Source of the DNA: Pontivivens nitratireducens
Lineage (GTDB): Bacteria; Pseudomonadota; Alphaproteobacteria; Rhodobacterales; Rhodobacteraceae
DNA: 64,000 bases
Direction of reading: 5' to 3'
NCBI RefSeq assembly: GCF_014235845.1
Contig: NZ_JACJUQ010000002.1
Location: 1-64,000, forward strand
The position numbers were made by a program, and so were the translations under genes. Every line of letters starts with the position of its first letter. Position 1 is the first letter of the stretch. Shown in pieces: positions 54,337 to 62,016 of this stretch. A model generated the notes under the pieces. The model worked only from the letters and a program-made list of their open reading frames with translations, searched no databases and had not been told where the DNA came from.

Positions 54337-54401
54337 CGCCGCAGGCTTGCCCGACATATGGGTAGCGTCCTATGTCATGTGCAGCATTTAGGAGTTGCCC
54401 C

Positions 54402-55919
54402 ATGTCCACACCACGCCCCGTGATCCTGTGTATCCTCGATGGTTGGGGAATAAGCGAGCAGACCGAAGCGAACGCCGTGGCCCTGGCCGAGACGCCGGTC
54501 TTCGATCGGCTGATGGCTGAGTGTCCCAATGCCACGCTGGCCGCGCATGGGCGGGATGTCGGCCTGCCGGACGGACAGATGGGAAATTCCGAGGTTGGGC
54601 ACACCAATATCGGCGCGGGACGCGTCGTCTGGATGGATCTGCCCAGGATCGACAAGGCGATCGAGGACGGTTCCTTTGACACCAACGCGGCGTTGACGGG
54701 ATTCATACGCAAGCTCAAGGACAGCGGCGGTACCGCGCATCTGATGGGGTTGGCCTCCCCGGGCGGGGTTCACGCGCACCAGCGTCACATCCTGCAAGCG
54801 GCCAAGGTGGTGGCCGCAGCGGGTGTGCCGGTAAAGCTGCATCTGTTCACGGATGGGCGGGACGTGGCCCCGAAATCAGCGCGTGAGCAGGTCTATGCGC
54901 TGGAGCATGATCTGCCGCAGGGCGTGCAGATCGCAACCCTGATCGGGCGGTTCTATGCGATGGACCGCGACAATCGCTGGGACCGGGTTCAGGCGGCCTA
55001 TGATCTGATCGCCAAGGGCACCGGCGATGCGATGGCCAATGCCGACACCGCCATTGCCGCCGCCTATGATCGGGGGGAGACGGACGAATTCATCGCCGCC
55101 GCCGCGCTGGGCGGATATTCCGGCATGGCGGATGGGGACGGCGTGTTGTTCCTGAACTTCCGTGCGGATCGTGCACGCGAGATCCTGTCCGCCTTCGTTG
55201 CGCCGGATTTCGACGGGTTCGAGCGGGACAAGATCGATCTGGCGGCGGCATGTGGCATGGTCGAGTATTCGGAGGACCTGAACGCGTATCTGGACGTGAT
55301 GTTCCCGTCCGAAGACATTCCCAACACGCTGGGCGCGTGGGTTGCCGCACAGGGAAAGCACCAGTTTCGTATCGCGGAGACCGAGAAATATCCGCATGTG
55401 ACGTTTTTTCTCAACGGTGGGGTCGAGGTTCCCAGCGAGGGTGAGGATCGCACCATGCCCAGATCTCCGAACGTGCGGACCTATGACATGCAGCCGGAGA
55501 TGAGCTCGGTTGAGGTAACGGACAAGCTGGTCGCCGCCATTGAAAGCGGCACATACGATCTGATCGTCGTGAACTATGCCAATCCCGACATGGTGGGACA
55601 TACCGGCGATTTGCAGGCGGCGATGGCGGCTTGCGCGGCGGTGGATACCGGGCTGGGCCGTGTCGTGGATGCCTTGGAAAGCGCGGGCGGCGCGATGATC
55701 GTTACGGCGGATCATGGCAATTGCGAGGTGATGGTGGATCCCACCACTGGTGAGCCGCACACGGCGCATACGCTCAACCCCGTGCCGGTGATCCTGGTCG
55801 GCGGTCCCAAGGGGGCGACCCTGTCGAGCGGCCGTCTGGCCGACCTGGCGCCCAGCTTGCTGGATCTGATGAACCTTGAGAAACCGGAGGAGATGACGGG
55901 GCGGAGCCTGATCGCCTGA
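54402..55919 (+). CDS. gpmI: 2,3-bisphosphoglycerate-independent phosphoglycerate mutase GpmI
   Basis: 505 residues from ATG 54402 with GGAG upstream. Alkaline-phosphatase fold: RPVILCILDGWG, the catalytic Ser in GQMGNSEVGHTNIGAGR, FTDGRDVAPKSA, MDRDNRWDR, FLNFRADRARE, and metal ligands in NYANPDMVGHTGD and TADHGNCE. It converts 3- to 2-phosphoglycerate using Mn2+. The stop overlaps the next gene by one base (TGATG). Confidence 0.96.
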   Translation: MSTPRPVILCILDGWGISEQTEANAVALAETPVFDRLMAECPNATLAAHGRDVGLPDGQMGNSEVGHTNIGAGRVVWMDLPRIDKAIEDGSFDTNAALTGFIRKLKDSGGTAHLMGLASPGGVHAHQRHILQAAKVVAAAGVPVKLHLFTDGRDVAPKSAREQVYALEHDLPQGVQIATLIGRFYAMDRDNRWDRVQAAYDLIAKGTGDAMANADTAIAAAYDRGETDEFIAAAALGGYSGMADGDGVLFLNFRADRAREILSAFVAPDFDGFERDKIDLAAACGMVEYSEDLNAYLDVMFPSEDIPNTLGAWVAAQGKHQFRIAETEKYPHVTFFLNGGVEVPSEGEDRTMPRSPNVRTYDMQPEMSSVEVTDKLVAAIESGTYDLIVVNYANPDMVGHTGDLQAAMAACAAVDTGLGRVVDALESAGGAMIVTADHGNCEVMVDPTTGEPHTAHTLNPVPVILVGGPKGATLSSGRLADLAPSLLDLMNLEKPEEMTGRSLIA

Positions 55920-57031
55920 TGCGGATCATCGCGGCCTTGCTGGGCTTGGTGGTGGCCACCGGTGCCCTGGCACAGACGGATGCCGTGCAGCAGACGGAGC
56001 GGGCGGCGCGTCTGATCGGCGACGCGGCTGAGGGGCTGGCATCCGCGCCGCGCGGTGAGCGGAGGCTCTCTGTGCTGGGGCGGGTGGTTCAGGGATACGA
56101 AACGGGATTGGCCGCGCAACGGTCCGCCAGCCGCGATCTGGCATTGCGCGCGGATGTTCTGAGCGCGCGCATGGCGCAGGATCGGGATCGGTTGGCGCGC
56201 CTGCTGGGCGGCTTGCATCGGGTCAGTCGGGCACCTGCGCCGCTGCTGTTGCTGCATCCTTCGGGACCGGAGGGGGCCGCGCGGGCAGCCCAGATGATGG
56301 CCGCCATCGTACCCCACCTGCAGGCGGAGGCGGACGAGCTGCGGGCCATGATGATCGAACTCGATATCGTCGCCAATGAGCAGGATCGGGCGGAAGACCT
56401 GATGCGGGACGGGCTGGCGGGCGTGCAACAGGCGCGGATCGCGCTGCGTGACGCGCTGGACGCCAGAACCGTTCCCCCTGAGCCGGAACCCGCGCTGGTT
56501 GCGCGTTTGCGGGCGGACAGCCAGAACCTTCAGGCGTTCGCCCGGCTGCTCGCGCGTGAGAGCGCGGCCATGGCCACGGGATCGCCGCAACGGTTTGAGG
56601 AGGCGCGCGGAACCTTGCCCTTGCCCGCGCCGGGCCATGTTCTGCGGGCATATGGCGCGCGCGATGCCGATGGAACCGTGCGCCCCGGCATCGTTCTGGG
56701 GGTTGAGGGTGTCCGTCAGGTCACGGCACCGTGGACCGCCTCCCTGCGGTATAGCGGCCCGTTTCTGGAATACGGCCAGATCGCGGTGCTGGAACCGGCG
56801 GAGGGTTGGCTGATGATCCTCGCCGGGTTGAACGACGTGCAAAGACAGGCCGGAGAAGTCATCCTGGCGGGTGAACCTGTCGGCACCCTCACGCAATCGC
56901 GCGGAGGGGTCGCGGGCTTTGGGGTTGAACCTGCCACCGAATCCGGCCCAAATCAGCGCCAGGTTCTATATGTGGAATTGCGCCATGAGGGCGTACCCGT
57001 CGATCCGACGCCGTGGTTCGGTTTCGATTGA
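55919..57031 (+). CDS. EnvC-like murein hydrolase activator (degenerate M23/LytM)
   Basis: 370 residues. Export signal (MRIIAALLGLVVATGALAQT), a long helical, coiled-coil region (about 20-210), and a C-terminal LytM-type domain (about 230-370) ending ELRHEGVPVDPTPWFGFD as in peptidase M23 proteins. The zinc ligands of active LytM enzymes (HxxxD and HxH) are not seen; at the expected site the sequence is RPGIVLGV and YVEL. It therefore resembles EnvC, which activates amidases and does not cut. Coupled to gpmI and 39 bases before ctpA, a common order in Rhodobacterales. Confidence 0.82.
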   Translation: MRIIAALLGLVVATGALAQTDAVQQTERAARLIGDAAEGLASAPRGERRLSVLGRVVQGYETGLAAQRSASRDLALRADVLSARMAQDRDRLARLLGGLHRVSRAPAPLLLLHPSGPEGAARAAQMMAAIVPHLQAEADELRAMMIELDIVANEQDRAEDLMRDGLAGVQQARIALRDALDARTVPPEPEPALVARLRADSQNLQAFARLLARESAAMATGSPQRFEEARGTLPLPAPGHVLRAYGARDADGTVRPGIVLGVEGVRQVTAPWTASLRYSGPFLEYGQIAVLEPAEGWLMILAGLNDVQRQAGEVILAGEPVGTLTQSRGGVAGFGVEPATESGPNQRQVLYVELRHEGVPVDPTPWFGFD

Positions 57032-57070
57032 GTGAGAAAATTGAGAAAAAAGACATTGGGGAAGAAATCC

Positions 57071-58390
57071 ATGAACAAGATGTTCGTAGCGGGGGTCGCG
57101 GGGGCGCTGGCAGGTGTACTGGCGACAACGCAACTGGCCGCTCCCCTGCTGGCGCAAGACGACACCAGACCGCGCTCGACCTACGAGTATCTCGACCTGT
57201 TCGGAAATATTTTCGAGCGGGTGCGGGCCGATTACGTCGAGGAAGTGGACGACCGTGAGCTGATCGAAAATGCGATCAACGGGATGCTGACATCGCTTGA
57301 CCCGCATTCCAGCTATCTGCCGCCGGATGATTTCACCGACATGCGCGAACAGACGCGCGGTGAATTTGGCGGTCTGGGCATCGAGGTCACGCAGGAGGAC
57401 GGTTTCGTCAAGGTGGTCTCTCCCATCGACGACACCCCGGCGGCGGAGGCCGGGATCGAGGCGGGCGACTTCATCACACACGTCGATGGTGAAAGCGTGC
57501 TGGGCCTGAACCTGAACGAGGCGGTGGATCTGATGCGTGGCCCCGTCGGATCGGAGATCGTCATCACCGTCGTGCGTGAGGGCGTCGAACCGTTCGAGGT
57601 CAGCATCATCCGCGACACCATCCAGATCCGCGCCGTGCGGGGCAGGGTAGAGTCGGGGGCGATCGTTCTGCGCGTCACCACCTTCAACCAGCAGACCTTC
57701 GCCAATCTGGAGGCGGAGATGGCCGCACAGGTCGAGGAACTGGGCGGCATCGACAACGTGCGCGGTGTCGTTCTGGATCTGCGCAACAATCCCGGTGGCT
57801 TGCTGGATCAGGCAGTTTATGTTTCCGACGCGTTTCTGGAGCAGGGGGAGATCGTATCCACTCGCGGGCGCACCGCGGCGGACAGCGACCGCTACAATGC
57901 GAGTGCGGGCGATCTGGCGCAGGGGCTGCCGATGGTCGTGCTGATCAACGGCGGTTCGGCCTCCGCCTCCGAAATCGTGGCGGGGGCGTTGCAGGATCAC
58001 CGGCGGGCGATCATCGTGGGTGAGAAAAGCTTCGGCAAAGGGTCCGTCCAGACGATCATGCCGTTGCAGGGGAACGGCGCGATGCGTCTGACCACGGCGC
58101 GCTATTACACCCCGTCGGGGCGCAGCATTCAGGCGCTGGGCATCGAGCCGGACGTCATCGTCGGACAACGTCTGGCCAGCGAGGTTGAGGAAGACGGCGT
58201 TATCCCCCGCCGATCCGAGGCTGACCTGCGCGGCTCGATCCGCAATGACAGCCTGACGCCCGAGGAATTGCAACAGCTGGAGGAGGAACGCGCGCGCCTA
58301 GAAGCGGACGCACTGCTGCGCGATGACGATTTCCAACTCGCCTATGCACTCGACATCCTCAAGGGGTTGTCCGTGTATTCGGATCGGTGA
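57071..58390 (+). CDS. ctpA: S41-family carboxy-terminal processing protease CtpA
   Basis: 439 residues from ATG 57071 (GGGGAAGA upstream). N-terminal signal or anchor (AGVAGALAGVLATTQLAAPL), PDZ domain (FGGLGIEVTQEDGFVKVVSP, AGIEAGDFITHVDG), and protease core with catalytic Ser in INGGSASASEIVAGAL and Lys in KSFGKGSVQT. It trims or degrades periplasmic proteins, including murein hydrolases in other bacteria. A GTG at 57032 would add 13 basic residues and is less likely. The stop overlaps rppH. Confidence 0.93.
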   Translation: MNKMFVAGVAGALAGVLATTQLAAPLLAQDDTRPRSTYEYLDLFGNIFERVRADYVEEVDDRELIENAINGMLTSLDPHSSYLPPDDFTDMREQTRGEFGGLGIEVTQEDGFVKVVSPIDDTPAAEAGIEAGDFITHVDGESVLGLNLNEAVDLMRGPVGSEIVITVVREGVEPFEVSIIRDTIQIRAVRGRVESGAIVLRVTTFNQQTFANLEAEMAAQVEELGGIDNVRGVVLDLRNNPGGLLDQAVYVSDAFLEQGEIVSTRGRTAADSDRYNASAGDLAQGLPMVVLINGGSASASEIVAGALQDHRRAIIVGEKSFGKGSVQTIMPLQGNGAMRLTTARYYTPSGRSIQALGIEPDVIVGQRLASEVEEDGVIPRRSEADLRGSIRNDSLTPEELQQLEEERARLEADALLRDDDFQLAYALDILKGLSVYSDR

Positions 58391-58881
58391 TGTTGAGCGA
58401 CGATGATATCGCGGCCCTGCCGTATCGCCCGTGCGTCGGCGTCATGCTGACGGACGGTGCGGGACGGCTGTTCGCGGGGGCGCGTATGCACGGCGCCGCC
58501 GGCGCATGGCAGGCGCCTCAAGGCGGCATCGACGACGGTGAGGAGCCTCAGGCCGCCGCCCTGCGCGAGTTGGAGGAGGAAACCGGCGTTCAACCGCAGC
58601 ATGTCACGGTTCTGGCCCGGACAGCCAACTGGCATTTCTATGATCTGCCGCGCGATGTGATTCCCAACCGCTGGGGCGGCCGGTTTCGCGGGCAGAAACA
58701 GATCTGGTATCTGATCCGGCTGGATGCGGGGGAGGATGTGATCGACATCGCGGTCGATCATCCTGAATTTTCCGACTGGCGCTGGATGACGCCAGAGGAG
58801 ATGATCGCCGCGATCGTTCCGTTCAAACGCCCTGTCTACAAGACCGTTCTGAACGAATTTGCCGAATATCTCGACAGCTGA
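58390..58881 (+). CDS. rppH: RNA pyrophosphohydrolase RppH
   Basis: 163 residues. Nudix box GGIDDGEEPQAAALRELEEE followed by TGV, preceded by GAWQAPQ. The RppH-specific YRPCVGVML start and WGGRFRGQKQIWYLIRL block are present. It removes pyrophosphate from mRNA 5' ends, starting RNase E decay. ATG 58390 overlaps the ctpA stop (TGATG). Confidence 0.94.
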   Translation: MLSDDDIAALPYRPCVGVMLTDGAGRLFAGARMHGAAGAWQAPQGGIDDGEEPQAAALRELEEETGVQPQHVTVLARTANWHFYDLPRDVIPNRWGGRFRGQKQIWYLIRLDAGEDVIDIAVDHPEFSDWRWMTPEEMIAAIVPFKRPVYKTVLNEFAEYLDS

Positions 58882-58907
58882 AGAGGGATGGTAGCGCTGC
58901 GAGGGCA

Positions 58908-58923
58908 GGGGGCATATGCCCCC
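58908..58923. terminator. Perfect palindrome between convergent rppH and lipoprotein genes
   Basis: GGGGGCATATGCCCCC is a 16-base perfect palindrome lying 27 bases after the rppH stop and 16 before the end of the convergent lipoprotein gene. It lacks a T tract. It could be a bidirectional terminator or a protein-binding site. Confidence 0.45.
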
Positions 58924-58938
58924 CACCGCTGATCGCCG

Positions 58939-59448
58939 TCATGACGGGCAGGACGTTCCGGCCCACATGCTGCTGACCCGCCCGTTCCGGACGGTGCCGT
59001 GAAATCCCTCCGCGTCGAACTCCCGATCCAGCGCATCCAGGGTGTATTCTGTTTTGTAAGCGGCGGTGAGGGAGGTTTCGGTACTGCCCAGGCCGATGCC
59101 TGCATCGGTGCGCAAGCCGTCCTCATCTGTCATCCAGCCCGCAAGCTGCCCGTCGCGCGCGATGAGGGTGATATCCTGGAACGCGATCAGGGACACCGGC
59201 GCGGGGCCGCAATCCACACGGGTCGTGCGGGTCACCACCGGGCCCAGGATCGGGGTCACGCGCATTTCGACTGACGGCAGCGCCGTGCCGAACGCCAGCA
59301 GGCTGTCGCGCGAATCCTCCACGATCAGGCCGGATCGGGCCAGCAACACCGTGCCCGCAGCCTCACGGCCGGGGGTCGCGGTGTTCTGGGGCGGTACAGC
59401 GCAACCAGCAAGCGCGGCGGCTGCCATAAACACAACGAAAGAACGCAT
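58939..59448 (-). CDS. Conserved lipoprotein of unknown function
   Basis: 169 residues. Signal with lipobox LAGC (FVVFMAAAALAGCAVPPQ), mature Cys near residue 16. The mature part is mainly beta-rich (LLARSGLIVEDSRDSLLAFG, VEMRVTPILGPVVTRT, ALDREFDAEGFHGTVRNGRV) and ends in a lone Cys. No family recognised. It lies 16 bases downstream of the DUF1285 gene on the same strand and may be co-transcribed with it. Confidence 0.65.
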   Translation of the reverse strand: MRSFVVFMAAAALAGCAVPPQNTATPGREAAGTVLLARSGLIVEDSRDSLLAFGTALPSVEMRVTPILGPVVTRTTRVDCGPAPVSLIAFQDITLIARDGQLAGWMTDEDGLRTDAGIGLGSTETSLTAAYKTEYTLDALDREFDAEGFHGTVRNGRVSSMWAGTSCPS

Positions 59449-59464
59449 GATACACCTGTGAAAT

Positions 59465-60058
59465 CTATTTCAGTTCCGACACCGGTATGAAGGGGAAGAA
59501 CACGCCTTCGGACCAGACCCCGAACCAGTCTTCGCCTTCGACCTGATGCGCAACCCCGATATCGACGAGGCGATAGAAACTCTTGCGATCTATCAGCGCA
59601 TCCAGATTGCGGCGGATGTTGATATAGGGCGACGGTTCACCGGTTTCGGGGTCGCGGACGATTCGCATCGCATGGTCGGGGCCTGCGGTTGCCGTGTCCC
59701 CGACATGGGTGGAAAAGGTGATGGTGGTGTCCTTGCCCTCCCCCTCGACACTGAAATCGACGGCAACGAAGGGCGCGTCCTCGACCGTGATGCCGACCTT
59801 CTCGACCGGGGTGACGAGGAAATAGTCGTCGCCCTCCTTCTTCAGGATCGAGGAGAACAGCTTGACCAGCGGTTTGCGTCCGATGGGCGTGCCAAGGTAG
59901 AACCACGTTCCGTCCCGCGCGATGCGCATGTCCAGATCGCCGCAAAAGGGCGGATCCCATTTCTCGACCGGCGGAATTCCGCGCGGTGCGGCGCGCTTTA
60001 CGGCGCTGATGATGCCATCGGCGCTGGGTTTGGCTGTTTCGGCTTTTTCACTGTTCAC
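59465..60058 (-). CDS. DUF1285 family protein
   Basis: 197 residues. DUF1285 features: PPVEKWDPPFCGDLDMRIAR, DGTWFYLGTPIGRKPLVKLF, LKKEGDDYFLVTPVEK, and VAVDFSVEGEG. The family is widespread in proteobacteria and of unknown function. It is divergent from the MoxR operon with about 80 bases between; in Rhodobacterales it commonly sits beside the MoxR cluster, so a link to envelope or oxidative stress is possible but unproven. Confidence 0.88.
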   Translation of the reverse strand: MNSEKAETAKPSADGIISAVKRAAPRGIPPVEKWDPPFCGDLDMRIARDGTWFYLGTPIGRKPLVKLFSSILKKEGDDYFLVTPVEKVGITVEDAPFVAVDFSVEGEGKDTTITFSTHVGDTATAGPDHAMRIVRDPETGEPSPYINIRRNLDALIDRKSFYRLVDIGVAHQVEGEDWFGVWSEGVFFPFIPVSELK

Positions 60059-60138
60059 GGGTCCGTGCCTTTCGGTGCAGTCAGATTACGTGTTCTATAC
60101 ATAGTAGGTCTTATTCCGCGCAAAACAGGGGATGCAGT

Positions 60139-61137
60139 ATGAGCGATTCACTTCTGATCGAGATCGAGCAGGCGGGAGCGCGTCTGTCGCAGGTGCGAGA
60201 GATGGTCGCGCGGCGGGTCATCGGTCAGGCGGATGTGGTGGATCTGGCACTGGCGGCGATCCTTTCAGGCGGGCACGGCCTGCTGGTCGGCGCGCCGGGC
60301 CTGGCCAAGACGCTGCTGGTCGAAACGCTGGGCACCGTGCTGGGGCTGGACGCAAACCGGGTGCAGTTCACGCCGGATCTGATGCCCTCGGACATTCTGG
60401 GCGCGGAGGTGCTGGAGACAGCGCCCGATGGCGGCCGCGCGTTCCGTTTCATCAAGGGGCCGGTTTTCTGCCAGCTTCTGATGGCGGATGAGATCAACCG
60501 CGCCGGCCCCCGCACGCAATCGGCCCTGTTGCAGGCGATGCAGGAACATCACGTCAGCGTGGCCGGGATGCGCCGCGACCTGCCCGCCCCGTTCCATGTG
60601 CTGGCCACCCAGAACCCGATCGAGCAGGAGGGTACATATCCATTGCCCGAGGCGCAGCTGGATCGGTTCCTGTTCCAGATCGACGTGAGCTATCCCGACC
60701 GTGACGATGAACGCGCAATCCTGCTGGCGACCACCGGCGCTGAAAGCGCCGTGCTGGAGCCGGTCTTGAACACGCCCGACCTGATGGCGATGCAGTCGAT
60801 GCTGCGCCGGATGCCGGTGGGCGAAGCGGTGGTTGAATCGATCCTCGATCTGGTGCGCGCGGCGCGACCGGATTCCGGTGCCGCAAGCGATCTGACCGAC
60901 GCGGTCGCGTGGGGGCCGGGGCCACGCGCGGCGCAGGCGCTGATGCTGGGGGTGCGGGCGCGGGCCTTGCTCGACAATCGCCTCGCACCCGATCTGTCGG
61001 ATGTCGCTGCTCTCGCCGGGCCGGTTCTGACGCATCGCATGGCGCTGAACTACGCCGCCAGGGCGGAGGGTGTGCAGTTGCCCGATCTGATCGCCCGTCT
61101 GGTCGAGCGGGAGCTTGGCACGGCTGCCGCAGCGTGA
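60139..61137 (+). CDS. MoxR-family AAA+ ATPase
   Basis: 332 residues. Walker A HGLLVGAPGLAKTLLVETLG, Walker B LLMADEINRAGPRTQSALLQ, sensor region VLATQNPIEQEGTYPLPEAQ and LDRFLFQIDV. MoxR ATPases act as chaperones with DUF58 and von Willebrand-type partners encoded next to them; those follow here. ATG 60139; the gene ends 2 bases before the DUF58 start. Confidence 0.94.
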   Translation: MSDSLLIEIEQAGARLSQVREMVARRVIGQADVVDLALAAILSGGHGLLVGAPGLAKTLLVETLGTVLGLDANRVQFTPDLMPSDILGAEVLETAPDGGRAFRFIKGPVFCQLLMADEINRAGPRTQSALLQAMQEHHVSVAGMRRDLPAPFHVLATQNPIEQEGTYPLPEAQLDRFLFQIDVSYPDRDDERAILLATTGAESAVLEPVLNTPDLMAMQSMLRRMPVGEAVVESILDLVRAARPDSGAASDLTDAVAWGPGPRAAQALMLGVRARALLDNRLAPDLSDVAALAGPVLTHRMALNYAARAEGVQLPDLIARLVERELGTAAAA

Positions 61138-61139
61138 CG

Positions 61140-62015
61140 ATGCGATCCGGTCCATCAGATAATCTGCAAGGCGCGGCAAGACGCGCGGCGGGTGCCCTGC
61201 CGCCCCTGTTGGCGCGGGCCGAACGGTTGGCCGCGACAGTCGTGCTGGGCGAACATGGCCGCCGACGGGCCGGCATAGGCGAGGAGTTCTGGCAATACAG
61301 GCAGGCGATCCCCGGTGATGCCGCGGGTGCGATTGACTGGCGCCGTTCGGGCCGGTCCGATACCGCATTCGTCCGCCAGACGGAGTGGTCGGCGGCGCAG
61401 ACCGTGACGCTGAACGTCGATCCGGCGCTGTCCATGGACTACCCCGAACACGGGGAAAGCAAGCGGACCCGAGCCGCCGTCCTGGCGTGTGCCCTGTCGC
61501 TGCTGCTGGTGCGCGGGGGGGAGCGTGTCGGCCTGGCCGCTCCCGATCTGCCGCCGGGTGCGGGGCGGGGGCAGGTGGACCGCATCGCCGGATTGTTGAG
61601 CGGTATGACGCCGCATGAGGATTATTGCGTCCCCGCCATGCCTGACGGACGGCGCGGTCTGCTGGTTGCCCTCTCGGATTTTCTGGCACCGGACCCCCTG
61701 CTAATGCCTGCGCTGGACGCCTTGGCGGCGCAAGGGCAGCGCGTCGTTCTGTTGCAGATCACGGATGAGAGCGAGGAGACGTTCCCCTTCGACGGACGGA
61801 CGGAGTTCCGCTCGATGTCCGGTGCCCTGTCGTTCGAGGCGGAGCGGGCGCGCGCCCTGCGCGATGGATACCGGGCAAAGCTGGCGGCGCGGCGTGACAT
61901 GCTGCGCGCGCGGTCCCGCAGCGCGGGGTGGTCCTTTGCCACTCACCGTGTGCAGGAACCGGCCAGCCGAGCGCTGTTGTGGCTGCACCGCGTGATCGAG
62001 GGGGAGCGGCGCTGA
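61140..62015 (+). CDS. DUF58 domain protein (BatB/MoxR-associated)
   Basis: 291 residues from ATG 61140. Contains the DUF58 core EFWQYRQAIPGDAAGAIDWR, SDTAFVRQTEWSAAQTVTLN and a vWA-like continuation (ALSLLLVRGGERVGLAAPDL). No membrane segments. It is the usual partner of MoxR ATPases. An open extension upstream lies inside moxR and is rejected. Confidence 0.9.
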   Translation: MRSGPSDNLQGAARRAAGALPPLLARAERLAATVVLGEHGRRRAGIGEEFWQYRQAIPGDAAGAIDWRRSGRSDTAFVRQTEWSAAQTVTLNVDPALSMDYPEHGESKRTRAAVLACALSLLLVRGGERVGLAAPDLPPGAGRGQVDRIAGLLSGMTPHEDYCVPAMPDGRRGLLVALSDFLAPDPLLMPALDALAAQGQRVVLLQITDESEETFPFDGRTEFRSMSGALSFEAERARALRDGYRAKLAARRDMLRARSRSAGWSFATHRVQEPASRALLWLHRVIEGERR

Positions 62016-62016
62016 T

